64,000 nucleotides of DNA from Lentzea nigeriaca (GCF_016907955.1 NZ_JAFBCX010000001.1:1302001-1366000); one strand, 5' to 3'; shown: positions 1 to 9,935, counted from the first letter of the stretch. A program made the numbers and translations. Notes: generated from the sequence alone by a model not told the origin.

Positions 1-1
1 C

Positions 2-634
2 GTGCGCCGCGTCAACGCCCTGCCCGCCCTGACCACCCTGCGCCGAGGCTTCAGCTGGGACCCCGGCTTCCTGACCGACGCCGAACGGGCCGAGCTGCTG
101 GCCCTGACCGGCGACCGGACCGAGGGAACCGCGACCGCGACCGGCAAACCCCTGAGCGACGCCGAGCGCACCGTGGTCGCACTGCTGATGCGGGACGCCA
201 GAGCCTCCGCCGCGAGCATCGGCCGCGCCGCGGGACTGCCCACCTCGACGGCACATCGCCTCGTCCGCCGCGCCCTCGACGAGAAGTGGGTCCGCCCCCG
301 ACTCGAAGCCGTGTCGGAATGGCTCGGGTTCCGCACCCCGTTCCTGCTCCGTCTGCGAGTGGCCCCAGGCGAGACGCCCGCCGTCATGCGCCGCCTGGAC
401 GGGCTGCCCCAGACCCGCGTCAGCGTGCACGTCGCCAGCGACATCTCCGTCCTGTGCACGGGTCTGGTGGCCGATCGCGCCGCGCTGGCCGCGTTCGTCG
501 ACGCGGAACTGGCCGGAATCCCCGGAATCCGCGCAGTCAGTGTGGATGTCTACCTCTCGGAGCCGCGCCGTTACTGGCTGGACCGGGACACCGTCTCGGG
601 CCTGGGGGAGTTCCACCCGCCGGCGGTCTTGTGA
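2..634 (+). CDS. Lrp/AsnC-family transcriptional regulator (5'-truncated by window edge)
   Basis: The visible 210 residues are probably the C-terminal two thirds of a two-HTH Lrp/AsnC regulator, because reading is open to the window edge. Residues about 50-95 form an AsnC-type helix-turn-helix (LSDAERTVVALLMRDARA, then an IGRAAGLPTSTAHRLVRRAL recognition region). The rest matches the alpha/beta ligand-sensing RAM domain (LRLRVAPGETPAVMRRLDG). Such proteins bind DNA as oligomers and sense amino acids or related metabolites. The GTG at position 2 is not trusted as the true start. The gene ends 27 bases before the convergent aldo/keto reductase gene. The effector is unknown. Confidence 0.75.
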   Translation: MRRVNALPALTTLRRGFSWDPGFLTDAERAELLALTGDRTEGTATATGKPLSDAERTVVALLMRDARASAASIGRAAGLPTSTAHRLVRRALDEKWVRPRLEAVSEWLGFRTPFLLRLRVAPGETPAVMRRLDGLPQTRVSVHVASDISVLCTGLVADRAALAAFVDAELAGIPGIRAVSVDVYLSEPRRYWLDRDTVSGLGEFHPPAVL

Positions 635-643
635 CTGGGCGAA

Positions 644-658
644 GTTCAGGCTCTGAAC
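644..658. terminator. Short perfect hairpin between convergent genes
   Basis: GTTCAG, three-base loop GCT, then CTGAAC: a perfect 6-bp stem in the 27-base gap between two converging genes. No T-run follows on either strand, so a bidirectional terminator role is inferred from position only. Confidence 0.35.
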
Positions 659-661
659 AGA

Positions 662-1627
662 TCAGCCCGACAGCGCCCGGATCGCCTGGTCGCTGAGCTC
701 GAACGACAGCGCGCCCGCGTTCTCGGCCGCCTGCCTGCCGTCCTTCGCACCCGGAATCGGGATGACGCCAGGCTGCTGGACGAGCCAGCGCAACGCGACC
801 TGCGCGGGCGTCCTGCCGTGCGTCCCGGCCAGCTCGCGCAGCACCGCGTTGACGCGTTCGAGCTCGGCGAGCGCCGCCTTGCCGCGGAACGGTGCCCGGT
901 ACCGGCGCCAGCCCGCCGGACGGTGGGTGGCGTCGTACTTGCCGGTGAGCGCGCCCGAGGCGAGCGGCATGTACGCGATGAGCGTGACGCCGAGCTCGCG
1001 GCACGCTGCCAGCACGCCGTCGGTCTCGGGCTCGCGGTGCAGCAGCGAGTACTGGACCTGGTTGGAGGCCAACGGAATGCCGCGCTCGGCCAGCGCGGTG
1101 TGCGCGGTGCGCAGCTGGTCGGCCGAGTAGTTGCTGACGCCGACGGCCCGCACCTTGCCCGCTGCCACCGCGTCGGCCATCAGGTTCATGAGCCGGGGGA
1201 TCGGCATCCAGCGCACCGGGAAGTGAACCTGGTACAGGTCGATCACCTCGCGCCGCAGCCGGGACAGGCTCGCCTCGAGCGTCTCGGGCAGACTGTCCGC
1301 GCTCGCGAAGAACTTGGCCGGGAACTTGGTCGCGACGAGCACGCGGTCGTTGCCCTCGGTGAGCTCGCCGAGACGGCGCTCGGACACACCGTTGCCGTAC
1401 ATGGCCGCGGTGTCGAAGAGGTTCACGCCCGCCGCGAGGCTGACCTGGTACGCCTCGCGCTGGTCGGCGAGGCCGCTGGTGGGGCCGTAGGCGTTGCGGG
1501 CCGGGTTCATCCGCGGCGACTGCGTCATGTCGCCCCACACCATGACGCCGACGCCCAGCGGCGGCACCCGGACGCCCGTCCGTCCCAGCTCACGAGCCGG
1601 GACCGGCACGCTCTCGGTCACCGGCAC
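662..1627 (-). CDS. Aldo/keto reductase
   Basis: A 321-residue (beta/alpha)8 NADPH-dependent oxidoreductase of the AKR superfamily, expected to reduce aldehydes or ketones in the cytoplasm. The catalytic tetrad is visible: Asp72 and Tyr77 in FDTAAMYG, Lys101 in VATKFPAKF and His135 in LYQVHFPV. A C-terminal cofactor region with VIPIPGAKDGRQAAENAGAL follows. Length is normal for the family. The start is GTG at 1627 with no strong ribosome site, so it could lie a few codons downstream. The gene converges on the Lrp regulator, and the alpha/beta hydrolase gene 75 bases upstream runs the same way. Substrate cannot be read from sequence. Confidence 0.85.
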   Translation of the reverse strand: MPVTESVPVPARELGRTGVRVPPLGVGVMVWGDMTQSPRMNPARNAYGPTSGLADQREAYQVSLAAGVNLFDTAAMYGNGVSERRLGELTEGNDRVLVATKFPAKFFASADSLPETLEASLSRLRREVIDLYQVHFPVRWMPIPRLMNLMADAVAAGKVRAVGVSNYSADQLRTAHTALAERGIPLASNQVQYSLLHREPETDGVLAACRELGVTLIAYMPLASGALTGKYDATHRPAGWRRYRAPFRGKAALAELERVNAVLRELAGTHGRTPAQVALRWLVQQPGVIPIPGAKDGRQAAENAGALSFELSDQAIRALSG

Positions 1628-1701
1628 AGTGTGCGCCCCAGCCGGCGTAGCCGCACAGCGTCAGGCGCCGAACCGGTCCCGGAAGGTCGCACCGCGCGTG
1701 C

Positions 1702-2559
1702 TCAGCGGGCGGGGAGGGCGCGGCTCAGCCAGGTCAGCAGGTCGGTGACGACCTCGTGCGCATTGGTTTCGTTGAACAGTTCATGGCGGGCTCCGGGGTA
1801 GGTGCGGTAGGTGATGTCCCTCAGTCCGGCGGCGCGGTAGCGCTCGACCAGCAGGTCGCTGAGCGAGAGGCCCGCGTTCAACGGGTCGTGGTCGCCGACC
1901 AGGACGTAGACGGGTAGTCCCGCCGGGATGCCGCCGGGCTGGGCGAGCGATGCCGAGGCCGCGCCGATGTCGGCCATGCCCTGGGCGTCGAGGCTGAAGC
2001 CGCACAGTGGATCGGCGAGGTAGGCGTCGACGGCCTGGTCGTCGCGGCTGAGCCAGTCGAAGGGCGTGCGGGCGGGGTGGAACGCCTGGTTGAGGGCCAG
2101 CAGCGGGTCTCCTCCTTCGGCGGCGACCTGCGCCTGGGCGGCGAGCATCTGGTCGACCGCGGTGGTGCCGGCGAGGACGAGGGCGTCGACGAGATGGGCG
2201 TGGTTCAGGACGTAGTGTTGTGCGGCGAACGAGCCGAGGCTGTGGCCGAGCAGCACCAGCGGCACACCGGGATGGCGTTCGCGGATGCTCTCCGAGAGGG
2301 TCACCAGGTCCGCGACGAGCCGGTTCCAGCCGTCGTGGCCGAGATGGCCGGGTTCGGCGTGCCTGCTGAGGCCATGCCCGCGGTGGTCGCCTGCGTAGAC
2401 GGCGAAGCCGTGGTCGGTGAGGGTCTCCGCGAGCGGGGCGTAGCGGCCGGCGTGTTCTCCCATGCCGTGGCCGATCTGGACGATGGCGCGGGGTGAGGTG
2501 TCGGGCTTCCACTCGTGCACGTGGATCCTGACACCGTCTTCGCTGTCGAAGGTGAACAT
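1702..2559 (-). CDS. Alpha/beta hydrolase, monoacylglycerol-lipase-like
   Basis: A 285-residue serine hydrolase of the Hydrolase_4 / monoacylglycerol lipase type. The nucleophile elbow is GHSLG (Ser about 107), preceded by the oxyanion region IGHGMGEHAGRY. The acid and His are probably in VGDHDPLN and PGARHELFNE near the C-terminus. No signal peptide, so it is cytoplasmic. ATG at 2559 is chosen because GAGGAG lies four bases upstream; a GTG at 2571 would lie on that ribosome site. It starts 20 bases downstream of the end of the livF-like gene and may be the last gene of the transporter operon. Esters of glycerol or other small alcohols are likely substrates. Confidence 0.8.
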   Translation of the reverse strand: MFTFDSEDGVRIHVHEWKPDTSPRAIVQIGHGMGEHAGRYAPLAETLTDHGFAVYAGDHRGHGLSRHAEPGHLGHDGWNRLVADLVTLSESIRERHPGVPLVLLGHSLGSFAAQHYVLNHAHLVDALVLAGTTAVDQMLAAQAQVAAEGGDPLLALNQAFHPARTPFDWLSRDDQAVDAYLADPLCGFSLDAQGMADIGAASASLAQPGGIPAGLPVYVLVGDHDPLNAGLSLSDLLVERYRAAGLRDITYRTYPGARHELFNETNAHEVVTDLLTWLSRALPAR

Positions 2560-2579
2560 CGAACTCCTCACGGCGGGGT

Positions 2580-3293
2580 TCAGGCGGGCTGTTCGCCGAG
2601 GTAGCCGGCGATGATCCTGGACTGGTCTGCTCTCAGTTCGGCGGCCGTGGCGTGCGTGGTGATCTCGCCGTGGGACAGGACGTAGCCGCGGTCGGCGATG
2701 TCGAGGGCGAGGCCGACGTGTTGTTCGACGAGCAGCACTCCGCAGCCGGTGTCGTCCGCGTAGCGCCGGATCACGGGCAGCAGTTCCTCGACGATGATGG
2801 GTGCGAGGCCGAGGCTGAGTTCGTCCAGCAGGAGCAGCTTCGGGCGGCGTGCCAGTGCGCGTCCCAGGGCGAGCATCTGTTGCTCGCCACCGGAGAGCAG
2901 TCCGGCCTTGCGGTCGGAGATGCGGGCCAGGACGGGGAAGTAGCGGTGAGCGGCCGCGCTGTCGAGGCGTTCGCGCCGGTGGCCGAGCCGCAGGTGTTCG
3001 GCCACCGTGAGGCCGGAGAAGATCCCTCGTCCTTCCGGGACGTGGGCGATGCCGAGGCGGGCACGGGTCGCGGCAGGGATTCTGCCGAGGTGCGCACCGG
3101 CGAACGTGATGGTGCCGGCGGAAGGGCGCAGCAGCGCGGAGACGGCTTTGAGCGTGGTGGTCTTCCCCGCTCCGTTGGCCCCCAGGAGGGCGACCACCTC
3201 TCCCTGCCCCACTCGCAGGCTGACATCGCGGACGACCGGGGCTCCGTCGTATCCGGCGGTGAGTCCGTCGACTTTCAGGACCGGGGTGCTCAT
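2580..3293 (-). CDS. livF: Branched-chain amino-acid type ABC transporter ATP-binding protein LivF
   Basis: A 237-residue ATPase of the HAAT (Liv) importer family. It shows Walker [12 protein letters not shown]-loop region, signature LSGGEQQ, Walker [12 protein letters not shown] and switch His in [11 protein letters not shown]. The E of Walker B is preceded by LD, so catalysis looks intact. The open frame extends far upstream, but ATG at 3293 overlaps the TGA of the upstream ATPase (ATGA), which fixes the start. It pairs with LivG on the cytoplasmic side of the fused LivH-LivM permease. The solute may be an amino acid, or an amide or aromatic compound as in other HAAT members. Confidence 0.92.
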   Translation of the reverse strand: MSTPVLKVDGLTAGYDGAPVVRDVSLRVGQGEVVALLGANGAGKTTTLKAVSALLRPSAGTITFAGAHLGRIPAATRARLGIAHVPEGRGIFSGLTVAEHLRLGHRRERLDSAAAHRYFPVLARISDRKAGLLSGGEQQMLALGRALARRPKLLLLDELSLGLAPIIVEELLPVIRRYADDTGCGVLLVEQHVGLALDIADRGYVLSHGEITTHATAAELRADQSRIIAGYLGEQPA

Positions 3294-4063
3294 CGTGTCT
3301 CCGGTGTGCCGGTGGTGGCCCCGACCGCGGACGCCCCGAGGTAGGCGGCGATGACGGCGGGGTCTGTGCGGACCTGTGCGGGCGGTCCGGAGGCGATCAC
3401 CCTGCCGAACTCCAGAACGACGACGTGGTCGCAGATGCCCATCACGAGGCTCATGTCGTGGTCGATGAGGAGCAGAGCGGTGCCGGCGTCGGCGACCGCG
3501 CGCAGTCTGCGGCCGAGCTCGGCGCTCTCGGTGGTGTCCAGCCCGGCCGCGGGTTCGTCGAGACAGATGACACGGGGCCGGGCGGCCAGGGCCCGTGCCA
3601 CACCGACGAGCTTGCGCCGGCCCTGGGACAGCTCGTGGGCCGAGGCGTCCGCGAGGTCCTCCAGTCCCAGGACCGCGAGGGCTTCGCCGACAGCGGGATT
3701 CGCTCGCGCGCGGCGGCCGAAGGTCTCGCCGAGACCGGTCCACCACGTCGGGCGGTCGGCCGTCACCTGGAGGTTCTCCGCGACGGTGAGGTCCTCGAAG
3801 AGCTCGCTGCTCTGGAACGTGCGGGCGAGTCCCCGGCGGGCCCGTGTATGAGGCGGCTTGCCGGTCAGGTCCCTGCCGTCCAGCGCCACCCGGCCCCTGG
3901 CGGGAACGAGGCCGCTGACGGCGTCCACGAACGTCGTCTTGCCGGCGCCGTTCGGGCCGATGAGCCCGACCAACCGGCCCTCCCCGACTTCGAGGGAGAC
4001 GTCGCTGAGGGCGTGAACGCCGCCGTAGCTGACGCTCACCGACTGGACCGAGAGCACGCTCAC
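3290..4063 (-). CDS. livG: Branched-chain amino-acid type ABC transporter ATP-binding protein LivG
   Basis: A 257-residue ATPase partnering LivF. Motifs: Walker [10 protein letters not shown], signature LSQGRRK (a common Liv variant), Walker [12 protein letters not shown], and switch His in LLIDHDMSL. The C-terminal end shows the LivG-type [28 protein letters not shown] at 4063 is the start because it overlaps the TGA of the permease gene (GTGA). The downstream LivF start overlaps its own stop, so the operon is translationally coupled throughout. Confidence 0.92.
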   Translation of the reverse strand: MSVLSVQSVSVSYGGVHALSDVSLEVGEGRLVGLIGPNGAGKTTFVDAVSGLVPARGRVALDGRDLTGKPPHTRARRGLARTFQSSELFEDLTVAENLQVTADRPTWWTGLGETFGRRARANPAVGEALAVLGLEDLADASAHELSQGRRKLVGVARALAARPRVICLDEPAAGLDTTESAELGRRLRAVADAGTALLLIDHDMSLVMGICDHVVVLEFGRVIASGPPAQVRTDPAVIAAYLGASAVGATTGTPETR

Positions 4064-6051
4064 GACACGACCTCCTTGGCTTCGACGGGGGTGAAGCCGC
4101 GGAAGACCTCCGGCGAATTCGCTTTCTTCGCGGTCCTGCGGCGGTGCGCGGCACCCGCGATGCCGTCGGGGTTGGCGACCAGCGTCACGACCAGGGAGAC
4201 GCCGCCGAAGAGGAGCGCCCAGGTCCCCTTGATGCCGAACCACTTGTCCAACGCGTGCGGCAGCAGCGCCCCGGTCGACATCAGTCCCGCGGCGAGAGCC
4301 CCGGACACCCTGGTGATACCGCCGATGTAGGCGAACCCGATGAGACCGAGCGCGGCCAGTGCGGTGAACCGGGCGGCGCTGACCGAGCCGAAGTTGTAGC
4401 CGTACAGGGTGCCCGCGACGCTCGCGATGAAGGAGCTGATGGCGAAGGCCGTGATCTTCACCGCCCGCACGTCGATCCCCGCCGCCGCGGCAGCGCGCTC
4501 GTTGGAGCGCACGGCGAGCATCCGTCGTCCGAGCCCGGTGCGGCGGAGGTGGGCGACGTACAGCCCGAGGGCGACCGTGACGGCAAGGACGAGGAAACCG
4601 AACAGCGGGCTGGGTTCGTTGCCGTCCAGGCCGCGGAAGTCCGCCTTTGGCCCGAGGTCGACTCCGAACAGGGTCGGTGGGGGCACGGAGACCCCGGCCG
4701 TGCCGCCGAACGAGGTGTTGTTGAACAGCGCCTGTTCCACGGCGAGGGCCGCGGCCAGGGTGACGACGGCGAGGCTCACTCCGCGCACCCGCAGCGCCGA
4801 GACGCCCGCGCCCACGCCGAGCAGCGTGGCCACTAGAACCGCGCCCAGGGCGCTGAACGGGAACGGGACACCCCACCCGGCCGAGAGGTGTGAGAGGACG
4901 AAGCCCGCGGTGCCGGACAGCGCCAGCTGCATCACCGAGATCTGCCCGACGTAGCCGGTGATGACCACGTAGGACAGGACGATGACCATGCCGATCATGG
5001 AGTTCGTCAGTGCCTGGCGGAAGTCGAACGGCAGCACGACCAGTGCCACCACGGCGACGGCGGCGGCCACCGAGGCGGGCCGCAACAGCCTGTCGGGCAG
5101 GGGAACCGCGGGCAGCCGCTGTTCGACGGCGTCACCGCGGCGCGGCAGACTCGCGCCCCGCACGTACAGGGCGACGACCATCAGGGCGAAGACGAGGAGC
5201 TGCTGGAGACCGGGCATGGCGTTGCCGTTGTCGGTCGGGAACCAGCTCTGCGTCGACAGGTAGTACAGGATCGACTGCGACACTCCAATGAGGACACCCG
5301 CGGTGCACGCGACCCACAGCGACGTGAACCCGGCGAAGAGCGCTGCCGCCAGCGCCGGGACCACCTGCAACGGGAGCGTGATCGAGTCGACCTGGACGAT
5401 GGGCGCGGCCAGGACCCCGAGCAGCCCGGCGACCAGGGCCGCCAGCAGGGTGTTGGCCAGGGAGACGCCGTTGGGGGACAGGCCCGCCAGCAGGGCGGCC
5501 TGTTCGTTCTCCGACGCCGCCCTGGTCGCGAGCCCGAAGCGGCTCCACCGGTACACCGCGCCCAGTGCCAGTGCGATCGCGACGACCAGTCCTGTCAGGA
5601 CGAAGCGGTCGGACGGGATGGTGAGTCCGAGGGCGGTGGTCGTTCCGGTGGGGAGGATGCTCGGTGCCTGCTGCGGCTGGGTGCCGAAGATCAGCAGCAC
5701 GCCTGCCTGCATGGTGAGCAGGACGCCGAGCGACCCGGCGAGCTTGGCGAGCGGTGAGCTCGTGCGCAACGGCCGGAAGACCGCGACCTCGGTGAGCACC
5801 CCGACGGCGAGCGCCACCGCGAGCGCTCCGGCGAGAGCGGGCCCGACCGGGAGTGTGAACCCGAAGAAACCCGTTGTGAGAGACCAGAAAGCGTAGGCGG
5901 AGGCCATGGCGACCGCGCCCGTGGACAGGTTGATGATGCCCGAGCCCCGGTAGGTCACCACGACGCCGAGCGCGATGCCGGCGATCAGTGCGCCCTGGCC
6001 GAGGCCGAGCACGGCGAAGAGCAGGATCTGTTCCATCATGACTCCAGCCAT
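4060..6051 (-). CDS. Fused LivH-LivM branched-chain amino-acid type permease
   Basis: One 663-residue protein combines both HAAT permease subunits. Residues 1-300 are LivH-like ([21 protein letters not shown] start, then many hydrophobic helices). Residues about 335-640 are LivM-like ([41 protein letters not shown], and the EAA-type loop with [18 protein letters not shown]). A short hydrophilic linker around 300-330 joins them. It forms the membrane channel that pairs with LivG/LivF. The fusion removes the need for separate subunits and is known in actinobacteria. The start lies 22 bases after the binding-protein gene; ATG codons a few residues in are alternatives. Confidence 0.9.
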   Translation of the reverse strand: MAGVMMEQILLFAVLGLGQGALIAGIALGVVVTYRGSGIINLSTGAVAMASAYAFWSLTTGFFGFTLPVGPALAGALAVALAVGVLTEVAVFRPLRTSSPLAKLAGSLGVLLTMQAGVLLIFGTQPQQAPSILPTGTTTALGLTIPSDRFVLTGLVVAIALALGAVYRWSRFGLATRAASENEQAALLAGLSPNGVSLANTLLAALVAGLLGVLAAPIVQVDSITLPLQVVPALAAALFAGFTSLWVACTAGVLIGVSQSILYYLSTQSWFPTDNGNAMPGLQQLLVFALMVVALYVRGASLPRRGDAVEQRLPAVPLPDRLLRPASVAAAVAVVALVVLPFDFRQALTNSMIGMVIVLSYVVITGYVGQISVMQLALSGTAGFVLSHLSAGWGVPFPFSALGAVLVATLLGVGAGVSALRVRGVSLAVVTLAAALAVEQALFNNTSFGGTAGVSVPPPTLFGVDLGPKADFRGLDGNEPSPLFGFLVLAVTVALGLYVAHLRRTGLGRRMLAVRSNERAAAAAGIDVRAVKITAFAISSFIASVAGTLYGYNFGSVSAARFTALAALGLIGFAYIGGITRVSGALAAGLMSTGALLPHALDKWFGIKGTWALLFGGVSLVVTLVANPDGIAGAAHRRRTAKKANSPEVFRGFTPVEAKEVVS

Positions 6052-6073
6052 GAGTCCGTGCGGTCGGGGTGAC

Positions 6074-7387
6074 TCATTGGACGGGGCGGATCCAGTCGGT
6101 CAGGGGCTTGAACGCGCCCTTGCCCCCGTACTGGTAGAACCGCGACTGGTCGTTGCAGACCGCCTGTGCGTCCTGGTACTTGCCGCACTGGACCTCGGCG
6201 GCGCCCATGATGACCGGGCCGGTGAACTTCTTCAGCTCTTCCGCGACCGACGCGGGATTGATCTTGTCCGCGCCGACGGTGTTGAGCACCTTGGCGTAGG
6301 TGAGGATCGTGCTCCAGCCCAGCGGCGCGAAGACCTTGGTCTGCGTGGCGTTGTCCAGTCCCGCCTGCGCCGAGGCGGTCAGGAACGCCTGCGAGTCGGC
6401 GGCCGAGGAGTCCATCGGCAACGTCTGGGCGATGCCGTACGTCCAGCCGGGCAGGTCGCCCCCGAGCCCCTGGGCGACGTCGGGGGACAGGCAGAGCGGG
6501 GTGGAGACCACCGGCTTGGAGACGTTGAGCTGCTTCAACGCCTTGGCGATCCCGACGCACCCTGCACCCAGCGAGATGGGCACGACGACGTCCGCGGTCA
6601 TCGCCCCGGCCGCGGTGACCGGGCCGATCAGGTCGACCGCCTGCGCCTCGAACCCGACGGACTTCACGGTCAGACCGGCGGCCTCGAGCCCCTTCACCGC
6701 GGCGCCGGAAGCGATCTTGTCGCCGGGAGTGTTGGTGTGGATCACCGCGGCGGACTTCGCCTTGAGCACGTCACGGGCGTACGTGCCCCAGGTGCCGAAG
6801 ATGTGCGGCAGGTCGCCGAAGGTGCTGTAGGTGTTCTTCGCCGTGGACATGCTCGGGCCCGTCGCGACACCGACCAGCACCGGCTTCGCCCCGGCGACCA
6901 CGGAGTTGAAGGAGGCGTCCCCGAGGAAGAGGTTGCCGACCGCGATGGCGGAGACGTTCTTGTCGCCGAGCAGTTGCTGGCCGCACTTCTGCCCCTCCTC
7001 CTCGGCGGAGGCGACGGTGCAGACGTTCAGTTCCAGCGGATGCCCGCCGATACCGCCCAGCTTGTCGTTGACGTACTTGACGGCGGCATGGGCACCCAGC
7101 GTGGCCTCGGGATTGCCGGCCGGGCCGCCCTCGACGTTCACCCAGCCCAGGGTGATCGGCGCGAGCCCGGCATCGGCCGCGCCCGCCTTCCCTCCGACGT
7201 AGCCGAGGTAGTCGGTCACGACGGCGGACGACGGGCGGGAGTCCGCGCCGGCGGACGAGGCGGTCTGCGAGGCACCGGCCGGCCCGGTCGCGCTGGTGCC
7301 CGTGGCGCCGCAGGCGGTGACGGCCAGCAGGGGCGCCATGACGGCGCAGGCGAGGCCCACCGTCCGGGAGCGTGGGAATGCGGGCAT
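6074..7387 (-). CDS. ABC transporter substrate-binding lipoprotein, Leu/Ile/Val-type
   Basis: A 437-residue periplasmic-binding-protein fold (type 1, HAAT family), the substrate receptor of the Liv-type importer downstream. The N-terminus MPAFPRSRTVGLACAVMAPL ends in lipobox LAVTAC, so it is a lipoprotein anchored through Cys26. The typical N-terminal motif PITLGWVNVEGG with GAHAAVKYVNDKLGGIGGHPL is clear. ATG 7387 is chosen because GGAGGA lies six bases upstream; the open frame continues upstream without coding signs. It is the first gene of its operon and divergent from a TetR-like gene. The ligand cannot be deduced. Confidence 0.9.
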   Translation of the reverse strand: MPAFPRSRTVGLACAVMAPLLAVTACGATGTSATGPAGASQTASSAGADSRPSSAVVTDYLGYVGGKAGAADAGLAPITLGWVNVEGGPAGNPEATLGAHAAVKYVNDKLGGIGGHPLELNVCTVASAEEEGQKCGQQLLGDKNVSAIAVGNLFLGDASFNSVVAGAKPVLVGVATGPSMSTAKNTYSTFGDLPHIFGTWGTYARDVLKAKSAAVIHTNTPGDKIASGAAVKGLEAAGLTVKSVGFEAQAVDLIGPVTAAGAMTADVVVPISLGAGCVGIAKALKQLNVSKPVVSTPLCLSPDVAQGLGGDLPGWTYGIAQTLPMDSSAADSQAFLTASAQAGLDNATQTKVFAPLGWSTILTYAKVLNTVGADKINPASVAEELKKFTGPVIMGAAEVQCGKYQDAQAVCNDQSRFYQYGGKGAFKPLTDWIRPVQ

Positions 7388-7547
7388 GCGAGATCCTCCT
7401 TGATCGGAAACGGGCATGGCGGTGCCCGTCACGGCATGCGGAAGCGAACGCGGAAGCCAGCGGAAGGCAGGAGGGAACTCCGGGGTGACCGGTGCCTCGG
7501 ACCAACCGAAAAGAGCCTGAAAGACCTGGTGAGGGGGTCGGCAGGCT

Positions 7548-7566
7548 TTCGTAACTTTCTTACGAA
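7548..7566. promoter_or_regulatory. Perfect inverted repeat, likely TetR operator
   Basis: TTCGTAA, five bases, TTACGAA: perfect 7-bp arms centred in the 264-base gap between the divergent importer operon and the TetR-like gene. Size and place suit a TetR dimer controlling both directions. The surrounding gap (7388-7651) holds no other gene. Confidence 0.6.
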
Positions 7567-7651
7567 CGAGGAATCTAGGTGTAGGCTGACGGTCTGTCAA
7601 CGCCTCGGTTCACGCCGAATTAACGATCAAGCAATGGGAGGCGGAAGGCTC

Positions 7652-8419
7652 ATGGCGGCGCAAACCGGGAACCGCAGGCTGCCTCGGCGCTCGCTCGACG
7701 AGACCAGGTCCCTGATGCTGGAGGCGGCCACCAAGCTCGTCTGCGCCGGCACCTCCGACACGAGCGAGGAGGCCGTCTCCGCGGCCCTCGCCCACATCCG
7801 CGTCAAGCGGGTCACCGAGGAGGCCACCCGCATCATGCGGGAGCGGCTGGGCGACGACACGGCACCGGCGATCACGACCGGATCGATCTACCAGATCTGG
7901 CCCGCGCAGGCCGACTTCCAGGCGGAGCTCCTCTTCCACCTCACCGGCAGGCAGGCCGAGCTCGTCCCGGACCTGCCGGAGAGCATCCGCCGCTTCCGGA
8001 AGGCGATCGAGACCGGCACGCCCTGGCAGGAAGCCCTCAACGACGTCCTCACGGACAACCACGAGAACCACCGTGAGGACCCGATCTATCGCGTGCTGCT
8101 CGGCTTCTACGCCAGCGCGGCCAATCCACGCGTCCGTGACGCACTGGGCCATTACGGTCAGTCCTTCACCAAGGTCGCCTGCGAGGCGTACCAGGCGCTG
8201 CTCGACGCCTACGGACTTCGAATGCGCGCGCCCTACCAGGTGGAGCACCTCGCCACCGCCATCGCGGCCCTGCTCGACGGCTTCCACATGCGGTGGATCG
8301 CCGGACATCCCAACCTCGAGGATCCGCAGGGGGAGGACGGCTGGTCCCTCGCGACCCGTACCGCCGTCATGGTGTTCGACCAGTTCACCGAAGTGGACAG
8401 CGAGTCGCGGCCGGGTTGA
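7652..8419 (+). CDS. TetR-like transcriptional regulator
   Basis: A 255-residue protein with a TetR-style layout. Its N-terminal region (RSLDETRSLMLEAATKLV) leads through a longer than usual insert to a recognition helix region (TTGSIYQIWPAQADFQAELLFHLT). The C-terminal helical ligand domain follows (FYASAANPRVRDALGHYGQSF, VEHLATAIAALLDGFHMRW). The insert and divergent HTH make it an atypical member. ATG 7652 has GGAGG about ten bases upstream; ATG 7634 is the alternative. It probably represses or activates the divergent Liv-type importer through the inverted repeat at 7548-7566. Confidence 0.75.
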   Translation: MAAQTGNRRLPRRSLDETRSLMLEAATKLVCAGTSDTSEEAVSAALAHIRVKRVTEEATRIMRERLGDDTAPAITTGSIYQIWPAQADFQAELLFHLTGRQAELVPDLPESIRRFRKAIETGTPWQEALNDVLTDNHENHREDPIYRVLLGFYASAANPRVRDALGHYGQSFTKVACEAYQALLDAYGLRMRAPYQVEHLATAIAALLDGFHMRWIAGHPNLEDPQGEDGWSLATRTAVMVFDQFTEVDSESRPG

Positions 8420-8624
8420 TCGCCGCGCGCCCGGCGGCGCTGGGGGAACGGCGAGGGTGGGTCGCTCTTTCCGGCCGGACCTCGTCCGACCGGTCGCGTC
8501 TCGTCCCGTTCGTGAGGCCTGAACCTGCGCGCCCACCCGGCTGGCGGCGTTTCGTTACGCGACAACGCTCGAAGGTGTGACTTCCGCGTGGCCCTGCGAC
8601 GTCTTCCACCCTCCTTTGTGGACC

Positions 8625-9935
8625 ATGCACAGCGTGTCGCTCTTGGTGGAGAAAGGTGAACGGCCGTTCACGGCAGTGCGCAGGCCGAGCACGGTGGCGG
8701 TTCTCGCCCTGCTGGTGATCGCGGCGGGAGCCGCGCTGAACGTCGCGTTGTCGCCGGACGGCCCGCTGGTCCTGTCCGACGCGCGTATCTACCGCGCCGC
8801 CGCGGAGCTCTGGTGGCGCGACGGCGACCTGTACCGGGAGCATCTGTACGGCGGAGGCAACCCGGCGTTCTTCACGTACCCGCCGTTCGCGTTGCTGCCG
8901 ATCGCCGTGGTGTTCTACGACTTCACGTTCGGCGCGGCCGTGCTGATGGTGGGCGGTGTCGCAGCGTTGTTCCACATCTGCTCGCTCGTCATCGAGCGGC
9001 TCCGGCCGAGCCTGCCCCATCGGTACCTGGTCGCGGCTGCGGCGACACTGTGCGCCACGCACCTCGAGCCGGTGACCAGCACGTTGTTCTGGGGGCAGAT
9101 CAACATCTTCTTGTTGTGGCTGGTGGCGGTCGACTGTCTCAGCAGGTCGGCCCGATGGCCCCGTGGCCTGGCCGTCGGCGTCGCTGCGGCGATCAAGTTG
9201 ACACCGCTCTGCTTTGTGCTGTTCTTCCTGCTGGGCAAGCAGATCCGGCCAACAGTGACGGCATTCGTCAGTTTCGCGGTCTGCGGTGGAGTCGGTTTCC
9301 TGGTCGCACCGGCCATCTCGGTCGACTTCTGGACCCGCGCCGTCTTCGATCCGGACCGCGTCGGCAACGTCCTGTTGCCCGCCAACGAGTCGCTGCGCGG
9401 CGTACTCGCGCGCCTGGACCTGGCACCCGCGACGTGGATGGTGGCGTCGGCGGCGGTCGTGGCGCTGACGGCGTTCGTGGTCTTCCGCTACCGCGCGCAG
9501 GACCACGACGTGCCGGCGTGGCTCGCGGTGGCCGCCATGGGGACGCTCGTCTCGCCGATGTCCTGGTCTCACCACTGGGTCTGGCTCATCGCTCTGCTCG
9601 TCGCCGCGACCGTGTGGGCGATCACGGACGCTCGACCGTACCCGCGCCTGGTTCCGGCCGGACTCGTCAGCATTGCGATGATCTTCGCGCCCCATCTGCA
9701 TCTCGCGGCGACCTCGTGGTGGCACCCGCTGGCCGAGAGCTACGTGTGGATCGGGCTGGCGTTGCTGATTGTCCTGGCAGCGGCAGATGTTCGTCGCCGC
9801 TGCCTGCGTGGAGCCCGGTCACGACCCGTAGAGTCGCAGCGTTTCTCGATGTCGAATGTCCCCGGGTTCCCCGGTCGAGCACGCCTCGGCGATTCAGGAA
9901 CACCGAGCCACTCCGGGCATTCGGCTCAGCAGTAA
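8625..9935 (+). CDS. GT87-type polytopic mannosyltransferase (DUF2029)
   Basis: A 436-residue integral membrane protein with around ten hydrophobic segments, resembling the polyprenol-phosphate-mannose dependent mannosyltransferases of family GT87 (PimE-like). Supporting motifs: an acidic site soon after the first helix (LVLSDARIYRAAAELWW), FFTYPPFALLPIA, TLFWGQINIFLLWLVAVD and SPMSWSHHWVWLIALLVAA, all typical of the family. It would transfer mannose on the outer face of the membrane to lipids or cell-wall glycans. The start is uncertain; ATG 8625 is preferred over the upstream ATG 8577 because the 16 intervening residues look non-coding. Monocistronic, with 205 bases upstream lacking other genes. 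Confidence 0.75.
   Translation: MHSVSLLVEKGERPFTAVRRPSTVAVLALLVIAAGAALNVALSPDGPLVLSDARIYRAAAELWWRDGDLYREHLYGGGNPAFFTYPPFALLPIAVVFYDFTFGAAVLMVGGVAALFHICSLVIERLRPSLPHRYLVAAAATLCATHLEPVTSTLFWGQINIFLLWLVAVDCLSRSARWPRGLAVGVAAAIKLTPLCFVLFFLLGKQIRPTVTAFVSFAVCGGVGFLVAPAISVDFWTRAVFDPDRVGNVLLPANESLRGVLARLDLAPATWMVASAAVVALTAFVVFRYRAQDHDVPAWLAVAAMGTLVSPMSWSHHWVWLIALLVAATVWAITDARPYPRLVPAGLVSIAMIFAPHLHLAATSWWHPLAESYVWIGLALLIVLAAADVRRRCLRGARSRPVESQRFSMSNVPGFPGRARLGDSGTPSHSGHSAQQ

Noticed and set aside
3294..4154. Upstream extension of livF
   Set aside because: Overlaps livG in another frame; ATGA coupling at 3293 fixes the start.
5975..7651. N-terminal extension of the TetR-like gene by some 550 codons
   Set aside because: Runs opposite the permease and binding-protein genes with low-complexity composition; real start is at 7652 with a ribosome site.
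8385..9725. Minus-strand open frame (446 codons) opposite the GT87 gene
   Set aside because: Highly charged R/Q/H-rich translation without domains; the plus strand encodes membrane helices and family motifs.
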